From Pseudomonas chlororaphis (GTDB lineage Bacteria; Pseudomonadota; Gammaproteobacteria; Pseudomonadales; Pseudomonadaceae): DNA of 64,000 nt. Positions 8,726 to 16,151 of the stretch are shown here, piece by piece. The notes under the pieces were generated by a model, which was given only the letters and a program-made list of their open reading frames with translations, searched no databases and was not told the DNA's origin. The DNA is taken from the NCBI GenBank assembly GCA_001023535.1, contig CP011020.1, forward strand, positions 496,001-560,000, written 5' to 3'. Made by a program: the position numbers and the translations under genes. How positions within the stretch are numbered: the stretch's first letter is position 1; each line of letters begins with the position of its first letter.

Positions 8726-9921
8726 TGCGCAGCACGCTGGTGGCTTCCCTGGCCTGGCAGGATTACCGCAACGATGCGTGGCTGTCGGCGTGCTCGGTGC
8801 TGGCGCTGGTGGCGGTGGTGGCGCCCTTGCTGGTGTTGTTCGGGCTGAAGTTCGGCCTGGTCAGCAGCCTCACCGAGCGGTTGCAGAACGACCCGGCCAC
8901 CCGCGAGATCATCCCCCTGGGCGGTGGCCGCTTCAGCGCCCAGTTCATCGAGCAGTTGGGCCAGCGTGGCGACGTTGCCTTCGCCTTGCCGCGCACCCGG
9001 CAGATCGCCGCAACCGCTGAGTTGAGCCGCGACGCTTCGCCGGTCACCGTGGAAATGATCCCCACGGCAGCCGATGACCCCTTGCTCCAGCGTCTGCCGG
9101 TGCCGCAGGGGCTGGACCAGGTGGTGCTCAGCCAGACTGCCGCGGAAAAACTCGGGGCCAAGGCGGGCGATTGGTTGCAGGCCAGTTTCGGCCGCCAGGT
9201 GGCCGGTCGCAGCGAGGCGCAGCGCACGCAGGTCCAGGTGCTGCACGTGCTGCCGCTGGAAGCCTTCGCCCGGGACGGCCTGTTCGCCCCGCTGGCCTTG
9301 TTGGAGGCGGCCGAGGACTATCGCGACGGTCGCGCGGTGCCGGCGTTCAACTGGCCCGGCGAAGTGCCGGGTGTGGCGGGGCAACGGGTGTACCCGGCGT
9401 TCCGGCTGTACGCCCGCGGCCTCGCTGACGTCGAGCCGCTGCGCCAGTATTTCGCCGCGCAGCACTTGCTGGTGTCGACCCAGGCCCAGACCATTGCCCA
9501 GGTGCAGTCGCTGAGCCGCAATCTGTCGATCGTTTTCTGGATCATCGCCGGGTTGGCCCTGGCCGGCGCCTTCGCGGCCATCTTCGCCGGGGCCCTGGCG
9601 GCGGTCGAGCGTAAGCGCCGGGAATTGTCGGTGTTGCGCCTGCTGGGGGTGTCCACCGCTGCGCTATTGTTGTTCGTGGTATTGCAGGCGCTTTACAGTG
9701 CCGGGCTTGCGGCCCTGCTCAGCGCCGGGCTGTATGGCCTGGCGCAGTCGGGGCTGAATTATCTATTTGCGCAGCTGCCGGGCGAATACGCCAGCCATCT
9801 GCTGCTGCGCCACTACCTGTTGGCCCTGGTGGCCGTGCTCGGCGTCAGTGCCGTGGCGGCGGCATGCGGTGGCTGGCGTGTGGCGCGCATCCAGGCCAGT
9901 GAAGGAATCCGAGATGTATAA
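8725..9921 (+). CDS. tagS: TagS, FtsX-like ABC permease of the TagST complex
   Basis: Membrane subunit (398 residues) of the TagST ABC complex. A membrane segment near residues 20-44 is followed by a large periplasmic domain, and the last 130 residues hold three membrane helices of the FtsX type, preceded by an ERKRRELSVLRLLGVS coupling motif. This is the layout of LolC/E and MacB permeases. The ATG overlaps the tagT stop (TGATG) with a GGGGAGG ribosome site just upstream. The 3' end overlaps tagR by eight bases. Its position between tagT and tagR is the reason for calling TagS rather than a generic permease. Confidence 0.9.
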   Translation: MRSTLVASLAWQDYRNDAWLSACSVLALVAVVAPLLVLFGLKFGLVSSLTERLQNDPATREIIPLGGGRFSAQFIEQLGQRGDVAFALPRTRQIAATAELSRDASPVTVEMIPTAADDPLLQRLPVPQGLDQVVLSQTAAEKLGAKAGDWLQASFGRQVAGRSEAQRTQVQVLHVLPLEAFARDGLFAPLALLEAAEDYRDGRAVPAFNWPGEVPGVAGQRVYPAFRLYARGLADVEPLRQYFAAQHLLVSTQAQTIAQVQSLSRNLSIVFWIIAGLALAGAFAAIFAGALAAVERKRRELSVLRLLGVSTAALLLFVVLQALYSAGLAALLSAGLYGLAQSGLNYLFAQLPGEYASHLLLRHYLLALVAVLGVSAVAAACGGWRVARIQASEGIRDV

Positions 9922-11659
9922 GTTATTAGCCGCCGCCGTGGCGTTGAGCCTGGCGGGCCTGGTTGCCCTGCCTCATTCGGCGAGTGCCGACGAGGCCAGC
10001 GACAAGCTGGACAACCCCAAGCCGTTGCCGGATGACGTCAGCCTGCCGCTGCCTTGCGAAGGGCAGATGGTCTTCCGTTACGTCTATATCCTGGCCCAGG
10101 GCACCCTCGACGACCGCGAGATCAGCCTCGGCTACCCGTTCAGCGAGGGCGAGGCCGGTTACCAGCAGTCGTTCATTTCCGGTTACCGGCGTGATTTCAT
10201 CAACGGCCAGTTCACCCTCAAGGACCTGCCCAAGGACTGGAACAAGACCATCACGCCATTGATGCCCAAGACCGACGCCAAGACGCCGCTCAAGCCGATG
10301 CTGTACTTCATCGGCAAGTACGAAGTCACCGCGCGCCAGTACGCCCAGGTCATGGCCCAGGCCCAGTCGCTGGCCAGCGGCGAACCGGCACCGGCCTGCG
10401 AGGCCTTGCAGGCCGACCTGCCCCAAGGCGTGGCCGGTCGGCTGCCCAAGGTGAAACTGTCGAAGTTCGAGGCTGAGCGTTTCTCGGCGGTGTACAGCGC
10501 CTGGCTGATGAAGTACCACAAGGACCTGCTGCCGGTGAGCGGCCGCGGCACTTCCGCTGAGGACGGCGGGCTGGGCTTCGTGCGCCTGCCCACCGAAGTC
10601 GAGTGGGAGTTCGCCGCCCGTGGCGGGCAGGCGGTCAGCCGCCAGGACCTGGAAGGGCGACTGTTCCCCCGGCGCCTGGAAGGCAGCGAAAGCGACGGGC
10701 CGCTGGCCGACTGGGCGGTGTTCAACCAGGTCGCCGGTGGCACCGGCCAGGCCGCACGGCTGATGCCGATCGGCACCAAGCTGCCCAACCCCATCGGCCT
10801 GTTCGACGTGGTGGGCAACGCCGCCGAAATGGTCCAGGAGTCTTTCCAACTGGTGCACGCCGGGCGCCGTCAGGGCGCCTATGGCGGCTTCGTGGTCAAG
10901 GGTGGCAACTACCTGGAAGGCGAGGGCACGCTGTTCACCGGGATGCGTCGCGAGTACCCGCTGTTCGCCGCCGACGGCACCGAGCAGAGCAACGAAACCA
11001 CCGGCTTCCGGGTGGCGGTCGGGGCGTTGTCGGCGCCGCGTTCGCGCTACAAGGAACTGTTTGCCCAATGGCAGAAAGAAGGGCGCCTCGCGTCCCTGAC
11101 GGACGCCATCGACGATGCCGAGGACCCGACCAAACGCCTGGACAGCATCATCGCCGCCAGCGTCGACCCGCGCCTGCAAGCCGAGCTGGGGCTGGTCAAC
11201 GAAGAGCTCAAGCGCAACGTTTCGCTCATCGCCCAGCAACGCGAGGAAGCGGCCGGCAACCTGATCCAGTCATCGGCCCTGGTGGCCGAGACCGTCAACA
11301 ACTACAACATCCGCCTGACCAATCTGCAGAACAGTCGCCAGGCGGCCCTGGATGCCAAGGACGACGCCAGTGCGCAATTGTTCGCCACGGCCATCGACAA
11401 CGGTCGCAGTGCGCTGGAGGGCGCCGTGGCGATCTACATCGACAACCTGGCCACCGGCACGCGCTACACCGACGCGGTGATCCAGGCGCAATTCCAGCGC
11501 GTCAAGGAAGAGCTGGAGCGCAAACCGGTACTGGGCAAGAGCCTGGTGGCGCGTGCCACGTTATTCGTTCGCCATGTCGGGGATTATCGTCAGCAAAAAC
11601 GAGCCGACCCGGCGGCGATATTGAAGGAATTGCTCGCATCAAGCGCTCAGCGGTCTTGA
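9914..11659 (+). CDS. tagR: TagR, periplasmic formylglycine-generating-enzyme-like activator of PpkA
   Basis: Periplasmic regulator of the T6SS phosphorylation cascade; in P. aeruginosa TagR is associated with the outer membrane through TagQ and promotes PpkA activity. A cleavable signal peptide is visible (hydrophobic 3-19, cut after SASA). The central region (about 85-375) is an FGE-sulfatase/SUMF1 fold with VRLPTEVEWEFAARGG, GLFDVVGNAAEMVQE and a C-terminal ETTGFRVAVG. The last 200 residues are helical, charged and probably coiled coil. The ATG at 9914 lies eight bases inside tagS and has GAAGGAA upstream. It is most likely a binding protein rather than an enzyme, as in the characterised TagR. 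Confidence 0.93.
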   Translation: MYKLLAAAVALSLAGLVALPHSASADEASDKLDNPKPLPDDVSLPLPCEGQMVFRYVYILAQGTLDDREISLGYPFSEGEAGYQQSFISGYRRDFINGQFTLKDLPKDWNKTITPLMPKTDAKTPLKPMLYFIGKYEVTARQYAQVMAQAQSLASGEPAPACEALQADLPQGVAGRLPKVKLSKFEAERFSAVYSAWLMKYHKDLLPVSGRGTSAEDGGLGFVRLPTEVEWEFAARGGQAVSRQDLEGRLFPRRLEGSESDGPLADWAVFNQVAGGTGQAARLMPIGTKLPNPIGLFDVVGNAAEMVQESFQLVHAGRRQGAYGGFVVKGGNYLEGEGTLFTGMRREYPLFAADGTEQSNETTGFRVAVGALSAPRSRYKELFAQWQKEGRLASLTDAIDDAEDPTKRLDSIIAASVDPRLQAELGLVNEELKRNVSLIAQQREEAAGNLIQSSALVAETVNNYNIRLTNLQNSRQAALDAKDDASAQLFATAIDNGRSALEGAVAIYIDNLATGTRYTDAVIQAQFQRVKEELERKPVLGKSLVARATLFVRHVGDYRQQKRADPAAILKELLASSAQRS

Positions 11660-11744
11660 GCGTTCGTTGTTAGCGAGCTTGGAAGGGACTCAGGCGGCGA
11701 TGGGGCCGCGCTGAGCTGGTCAAAACTTAAACGAGAACACAACT

Positions 11745-12683
11745 ATGCTTTTCTCCCGTAAACCTTTTGCTTCGGTTTCCAAGCGTCACTTGCTGCTGGT
11801 CGCTGTAGGCTTCAGCACTGTATTGACCGGTTGCGCGACTTCGCCGACGTCCAAGGTCGCGTCGAGCACCAAGGTCGAGTACTACCCGAACTGCTACGAG
11901 CCGGTGCAGCACCTGCGCTCCACCGAGGGTGACATGACCAAGTCCGTGGTCACCGGTGCGGCCGTCGGTGCCGTGGGCGGTGCGCTGCTGGGCGCCCTGA
12001 CCGCCGACAAGGAAGACCGTGGCCGCAATGCTGCCATCGGTGCCGCGGGCGGTGCCCTGGCCGGTGGCGCCGCCGGTTACTACACCGAGCGCCAGAAGCA
12101 GATCGCCGATGACAACCAGCGCATCGCTTCCTACGCCGCTGACGTCAACAAGAGCGCTTCGGACATCGACCGCAGCACCGCGTACGCCAAGGCTTCGCAA
12201 CAGTGCTACCAGAGCGCGTTCACCAAGCTGGTGGCCGACCGTAAGGCCAAGACCGTCAACGACACCGAAGGCCGCAAGCGCCTGGCGGAAATCGTCGCCG
12301 GCCTGAAAGAGTCCAACGACCTGATCGTCGCGGTCAACGGCAAGGCGGCTGAAGACCTGAACAACTACACCCAGGCTTACGAGAAAGACCTGCAGCAGGT
12401 AGGCGTGCAGCGTACCGACGTTGTCACCGTGGCCACCGCCGACACCACGCCAGTCGTGGCACCGACCAAAACCAAGACCAAGGCCAAGGTTCAGCCGGCG
12501 AAGAAGAAAGAGCTGCCAGCGGTGCCGAAGGAAGCCGTTGCCACCGAGAAGACCCTGCAGGATGCCAAGGCCAAGCAGGCTGAAAGCAAGCAGGTTGCCA
12601 GCGCGGGTACCAGCCAGGTCAACAGCATGTGCAAGAACCCGGACCTGGGCGACTGGGCACCGGTGCCTTGCCCGAATGTTTGA
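11745..12683 (+). CDS. tagQ: TagQ, outer-membrane lipoprotein of the T6SS signalling module
   Basis: Lipoprotein of 312 residues that in P. aeruginosa holds TagR at the outer membrane. The lipobox LTGC ends a clear type II signal peptide. Residues about 65-105 form a glycine-zipper stretch (GAAVGAVGGALLGAL, GAAGGALAGGAAGYY) of the kind that inserts in or packs against membranes, followed by a helical segment and a Lys/Ala/Pro-rich C-terminal tail. It is separated from tagR by 85 bases, unlike the overlapping genes before it, so it may have some independent expression, but no promoter is obvious. It is the last T6SS gene; a hairpin follows the stop codon. Confidence 0.9.
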   Translation: MLFSRKPFASVSKRHLLLVAVGFSTVLTGCATSPTSKVASSTKVEYYPNCYEPVQHLRSTEGDMTKSVVTGAAVGAVGGALLGALTADKEDRGRNAAIGAAGGALAGGAAGYYTERQKQIADDNQRIASYAADVNKSASDIDRSTAYAKASQQCYQSAFTKLVADRKAKTVNDTEGRKRLAEIVAGLKESNDLIVAVNGKAAEDLNNYTQAYEKDLQQVGVQRTDVVTVATADTTPVVAPTKTKTKAKVQPAKKKELPAVPKEAVATEKTLQDAKAKQAESKQVASAGTSQVNSMCKNPDLGDWAPVPCPNV

Positions 12684-12696
12684 TTGAGTGGTTGCT

Positions 12697-12726
12697 GGTG
12701 ATCACGGCTTTTGCGGCGTGATCACC
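12697..12726 (+). terminator. Inverted repeat after tagQ, probable terminator
   Basis: A perfect ten-base stem, GGTGATCACG paired with CGTGATCACC around a ten-base loop, begins 13 bases after the tagQ stop codon. There is no clear T-run on either side, so it is either a Rho-assisted stop, an mRNA 3' stabiliser, or a protein-binding palindrome. Confidence 0.5.
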
Positions 12727-12738
12727 GCATGAAAAGTC

Positions 12739-12765
12739 TGTGGGAGCGGGCTTGCCCGCGAAGGC
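12739..12765 (+). repeat. REP half-element (class tgtgggagcggg)
   Basis: A single copy of the REP core with ggcttgcccgcgaaggc. No inverted partner follows within 100 bases. A second copy in the same direction occurs at 13140, with the large hairpin element lying between the two. Confidence 0.8.
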
Positions 12766-12784
12766 TGCTTTATGGTCTGGATTT

Positions 12785-13095
12785 TGTTTTTGGGTACATA
12801 TCCATTGCTGCGGTAACGGCCACTTAGGGTTCCGCTCTTACAGCGGGTCACTTTTGGCAAACGCCCCAAAAGTAACCAAAAGGTCTCGCCCCACCACTTG
12901 GCACCTCGCCTAAGGCGAGGTGTTCCCTCACTCCGGCATTGCTCCGTGGGGCCCGCCGCGAAGGGCCATCCATGGCCCAGCGCGGCTACCTCGGCATCCA
13001 TGCCGAGGTGCCCACTGCGCAACACCTGCGTTCGGCCATCGTGGTTAACGGGGCCTCAAGATCAAAAGCCAAAGCCAAAGCCAAAGCGAGGCGAG
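12785..13095. repeat. Multi-hairpin intergenic element of pseudomonads
   Basis: About 310 bases with at least five consecutive perfect stems: 12832-12846, 12851-12872, 12902-12922 (nine-base stem), 12963-12978 and 12988-13009 (nine-base stem). It ends in an AAAGCC tandem run at 13065-13086. No convincing reading frame is present, although frames stay open through it because of its GC content. From memory, very similar sequence is dispersed between genes in many fluorescent Pseudomonas genomes; I know of no assigned function. REP halves flank it on both sides. Confidence 0.65.
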
Positions 13096-13139
13096 GCGGT
13101 TTACGGCCGACTTGTCTCTCTCGGGTGTACGCCGATCCA

Positions 13140-13222
13140 TTGTGGGAGCGGGCTTGCCCGCGAAGGCGGCCTTATAGCCGACCTACCTCTCCCGGTTGTA
13201 CTTCATCCACTTGTGGGAGCGG
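13140..13222 (+). repeat. REP halves, two in direct orientation
   Basis: A full REP core at 13140-13166 is followed by a shorter copy (tgtgggagcgg) at 13212-13222 in the same orientation. The region from 13172 onward is also read, on the other strand, as the 3' end of the DUF6124-like gene. Confidence 0.7.
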
Positions 13223-13612
13223 CCCGGCTTGCAATTGCCCCTTGCCTGCCAGCGCCGATGCCTCCTGCGCTTCCAGACGATCCAGCGCCCGCTCAACCAG
13301 CAACTGAACCCCATCCACCATGCGGCTGATCGCCAGGGCGACGCTGCGGCGTGAGTCTTCTACGTCATCGGCCAGGTCGGCGGCGAGGGTGCTGATAGAG
13401 AGCAGGTCTTCGGAGGCGTTGGCCAGCAGGGTTTCGGTGTCGATGTGAGGGGCGACGATGAAAAGCTGGTTCTTGTCGGCTTCAGGCGGGGAGGGTTTGG
13501 GATTGAGGTAGTAGTCGAGGGCGCGGGTGGCGGCGTCTTCGTCCTTTTTGGTTTCGAGGGCTTCGGCGCGGGACTTTGCCGAGTTCGGCGGATTGGGAGA
13601 ATGCTTGACCAT
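13172..13612 (-). CDS. DUF6124/DUF3077-like small protein of unknown function
   Basis: Small protein of 146 residues, function unknown. The N-terminus (MVKHSPNPPN) and the following ATRALDYYLNP stretch match what I recall of a family very common in Pseudomonas, usually labelled DUF6124 or DUF3077, with a helical C-terminal half (LLANASEDLLSISTLAADLADD, shortened here to its key leucines and acidic residues). The same frame is open for 70 codons upstream, but the family-like start is the ATG at 13612. The last 18 residues or so are encoded by REP-like DNA, suggesting the original stop was lost. The gene lies alone between T6SS and core genes, behind a long structured leader, and has no visible signal peptide or membrane helix. 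Confidence 0.7.
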   Translation of the reverse strand: MVKHSPNPPNSAKSRAEALETKKDEDAATRALDYYLNPKPSPPEADKNQLFIVAPHIDTETLLANASEDLLSISTLAADLADDVEDSRRSVALAISRMVDGVQLLVERALDRLEAQEASALAGKGQLQAGPLPQVDEVQPGEVGRL

Positions 13613-13945
13613 ATCTATGTACCAGAGTTGGGGCTGCCGACCATTCGCTTGCATTCGAAGAGGTGGCAACTGTGCGTAGGTGTGCAAGACCGGTCCGGTA
13701 CCGCCGGCAGACCCGAAGGTCTCCCACGCACAATCGCCATAACGGGACGCGAGCATAGAAAAATGCTCGGTCAATAGCCATAACCAATTGCGTACCAAAC
13801 CGGACTTGCACGTCCGTGTCACCGTTTTTTGCGATGACGGCCAAAGGTTAGCGGGCCTCCGAAAGGCTGCCTAGTTCATCGATAGCCCGGCGTCTTGCAG
13901 GAAATGTCCGAGAACTAGGACGGGGAAAGGACCGAAAATTCGGAT
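13613..13945 (-). promoter_or_regulatory. Long structured 5' region of the DUF6124-like gene, candidate leader RNA
   Basis: Read on the minus strand, this stretch has six short perfect stems in a row: 13932-13943, 13871-13918 (CTAGTTC with GAACTAG), 13855-13867, 13801-13816 (CGGAC with GTCCG), 13751-13768 (GAGCAT with ATGCTC) and 13709-13722 (AGACC-UUCG-GGUCU, a cUUCGg tetraloop). A 13-base direct repeat with one mismatch occurs at 13731-13743 and 13772-13784. No strong Shine-Dalgarno lies before the ATG at 13612. I recall similar leaders before other genes of this family but cannot verify that here. Confidence 0.45.
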
Positions 13946-14113
13946 TGTTCGCCAGCACCTACAGAGGCTTCTTACATGCGAGTATTTTCGTGACTTGGTA
14001 GTCATCATGCGGAAAAAAAGGCTGATCTCCTGCTAAAGCGATCCGATGATGGCGTTCCGCCAAAGAATCGCTAAACTGCGCCTGCATTCATCTTTTTTTA
14101 CGAGGCGCTGCCG
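13946..14113. other. Intergenic stretch before the SCP2-like gene
   Basis: No gene seen. It includes an A-run (13 bases around 14012) and probably the promoter of the SCP2-like gene, but I could not place convincing -35 and -10 boxes. The ribosome site gaggcg lies just before the ATG at 14114. Confidence 0.4.
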
Positions 14114-14491
14114 ATGAAATTTCGTTTCCTGCTGTGGATGCTGGGCTTGCTGATGGGCAAGGCCAGCCGGACCAACCCGGCGTTTCAACAGCAGTTGGGC
14201 GATAAGGAGCTGGTGTTCCAGTTGCAAACTCTGGACGGCAAGGTGGCCCGGCATTTCACCGTGAAGAACCAGCGCATCACCAGCCAGTCCGGTACTTACC
14301 CGACGCCGGCGTTCGCCATCGCGTTCAAGGACGCGGCTTATGGTTTCGCGACGATGCAGGCCAAGAACAAGCAATTGGCGTTCATGACGGGGATTCAGGA
14401 CAAGTCGATCCAGATCAAGGGCAATCCGGCGCTGGTGATCTGGTTCCAGGGGTTGACCCGGTATCTGAAGCCGAAGAAACCGAAAGCCTAG
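14114..14491 (+). CDS. SCP2 sterol-binding-like domain protein
   Basis: Small protein of 125 residues. After a hydrophobic N-terminus (FLLWMLGLLMG) it carries a beta-rich stretch and a helix-strand ending (IQIKGNPALVIWFQGL) that resembles the SCP2 lipid-binding fold, where the motif of a strand followed by GN/GD and a hydrophobic helix is typical. Lipid or hydrophobic ligand binding is inferred only from this resemblance. In PAO1 a similar small gene neighbours the HDOD gene, as here. Its 3' end faces the HDOD gene across a REP doublet. Confidence 0.6.
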   Translation: MKFRFLLWMLGLLMGKASRTNPAFQQQLGDKELVFQLQTLDGKVARHFTVKNQRITSQSGTYPTPAFAIAFKDAAYGFATMQAKNKQLAFMTGIQDKSIQIKGNPALVIWFQGLTRYLKPKKPKA

Positions 14492-14501
14492 CCACAGCCC
14501 C

Positions 14502-14630
14502 GTGGCGAGGGAGCTTGCTCCCGCTGGGTGGCGCAGCCGCCCCAAATGGGGCGCGTGATGTGCCAAAGGGTGCCCACCACGTTGATTGACGACTGCTGCG
14601 CAGCCGAGCGGGAGCAAGCTCCCTCGCCAC
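14502..14630. repeat. REP doublet (class gtggcgaggg)
   Basis: Inverted pair with arms gtggcgagggagcttgctcc and ggagcaagctccctcgccac, about 90 bases of spacer that includes a smaller stem. It lies between two convergent genes. The arm sequence differs from the tgtgggagcggg class seen elsewhere in the window. Confidence 0.85.
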
Positions 14631-14675
14631 AGAAGCTCATCCCCTGCGCTCGTCAGGTTGGCTCAAGCGCAGTGT

Positions 14676-16073
14676 TCAGCCATGAAACTGCGAAGCCAAC
14701 TCCCGCAGTAACACCTCAGCCTCCAACACCTTGCTGACGACATCGTTGGCCTTTTCCCGCGTCAGCCCAACGCGCTCGAGCAGCGCATCGGGAATCTCTT
14801 CGTCCGGGCCGGAGCCGATGCCGCGCGCGCGCAGCAGGCGAACCGCCAGGCATACCAGGTTCGGGTAGGCGGCGTACTCACCGTCGTAGTGCGGGTCGTG
14901 CTGGAAACGCAGGGCGGTGGCCAGTTCGTCGGGCATGTCCCAGTAGCGCATCAGCCAGGCGCCGATCTGTTCGCGGCTGATCCCCAGCAGGTGCTGTTCC
15001 ACGTAGCTGTGGCACAGGTGCGGGTTGACCTCCAGGTGCCGGCAAATCAATGAGAAGTGCGGCGGGAACACGTGGGCCAGCAACAGGTAGCCGAAGTTGT
15101 GCAACAGGCCGGACAGGTAGGTCAGCCCACCTTCAGGGCGCTGGGCGCGTGGCATGGCGCGGGTCAGGCCTTCGATGACGGCCGCGGTGTAGATCGACTG
15201 TTGCCAGTACGGCGTGGTGTGTTGCGGATGGTCCTTGGGCAAGCTCAGGGTCTTGCCCAGCGCCAGGCCCAGGGCCAGGTTGATCACCAGGTCGAAGCCC
15301 AGTACCCGGACGATGGCGTCTTCCACCGAGCGAATCTTGCCTGGCGAGGCGTAGTACGGCGACGCGGCCCAGCTCACCACTTGTGCGGCCAGGGCCGGGT
15401 CGGTCTCGACGACGCCGGTGATGTCATCGATGGTGGCGTCAGGATCGACCCGCAGCTTGATGATTTTTTGCGCGGTTTCGGCCAGCGGCGGGATCTCGAT
15501 GGTCTCTTCCAGCCGTTGCTGGATGCGCCGCGCGGTGAACGCTTGCACCGCCTGGGTGATTTCCGCGCGGTCGTCGTGCGGGCGGTCCAGGTTGGGGGTG
15601 ATGTTGCTCGTGGCTTCGCCGAATGCCGCGGCGCTGGCCTTGGAGAGCATGGTCTTGAAGGCTTCGCTGGTGATTTCCAGCAGCAGCCCCGGCTCGCCTG
15701 AGTTGATCAGCAGCTTGGGCTCGCGCAGCAGGCTTTCTTCGTACAGGCAGGGCGAGCTGGTCAGCGCCGGCAGGCCGGGCAGCAGGCTCAGGCTGTGTTT
15801 GCCGAGCATTTTCTCCAGGCGCTCGGTGGGCACTGCGGTGAGCTTGCGGCCGGTCAGCTCGGCCAGGCGATTGAGGTCCAGCAACTGGTTTTGGGGGAAC
15901 AGCACCATGAGCGCGCCAACGGCATCGTGCAACAGGACCGCTTGCACCTTGCGGGCCGGGTTGAGGCCGGGCCGTTCGAGGACTTCGTCATAGCCGATGC
16001 CCAATTTCTCGAGCAGCAGCCGAATAACAGACGGAGCGTGCGGGGATTCGGGGGCTAGGGCAGCTTCTGTCAT
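14676..16073 (-). CDS. YbaK-like and HDOD domain regulatory protein
   Basis: Two-domain protein of 465 residues. The first 150 resemble aminoacyl-tRNA deacylase (YbaK/ProX) folds, and residues about 195-395 form an HDOD domain, a degenerate HD fold without phosphodiesterase residues that is used in bacterial signalling (here IPPLAETAQKIIKLRVDP, then AAQVVSWAASPYYASPGKI, then LLHNFGYLLLAHVFP). It lies at the position of PA5346 in the PAO1 order. No partner gene is adjacent except the convergent SCP2-like gene and recG upstream. Whether the first domain still edits tRNA cannot be judged from sequence. Confidence 0.8.
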   Translation of the reverse strand: MTEAALAPESPHAPSVIRLLLEKLGIGYDEVLERPGLNPARKVQAVLLHDAVGALMVLFPQNQLLDLNRLAELTGRKLTAVPTERLEKMLGKHSLSLLPGLPALTSSPCLYEESLLREPKLLINSGEPGLLLEITSEAFKTMLSKASAAAFGEATSNITPNLDRPHDDRAEITQAVQAFTARRIQQRLEETIEIPPLAETAQKIIKLRVDPDATIDDITGVVETDPALAAQVVSWAASPYYASPGKIRSVEDAIVRVLGFDLVINLALGLALGKTLSLPKDHPQHTTPYWQQSIYTAAVIEGLTRAMPRAQRPEGGLTYLSGLLHNFGYLLLAHVFPPHFSLICRHLEVNPHLCHSYVEQHLLGISREQIGAWLMRYWDMPDELATALRFQHDPHYDGEYAAYPNLVCLAVRLLRARGIGSGPDEEIPDALLERVGLTREKANDVVSKVLEAEVLLRELASQFHG

Positions 16074-16151
16074 GGTCTGTATCCGTTTTCCTACAAGTTG
16101 GTCAGTATAACCAGCTTGTCCGGCACGCGGGTCCGGAAACTGAGAGCGTGC

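Noticed and set aside
12850..13307. Open frames within the hairpin element
   Set aside because: They lack ribosome sites and read through perfect inverted repeats, which is not a coding pattern.
13482..13844. A 120-codon frame on the minus strand overlapping the DUF6124-like gene and its leader
   Set aside because: Its second half is the out-of-frame reading of the DUF6124-like gene and its first half lies in the hairpin-rich leader. A short upstream peptide cannot be excluded, but nothing supports it.
13890..13945. GGA triplets resembling an Rsm-type small RNA
   Set aside because: There are a few GGA motifs on the plus strand, but they are not presented in regular hairpin loops and no promoter or terminator of an RsmX/Y/Z gene was found.
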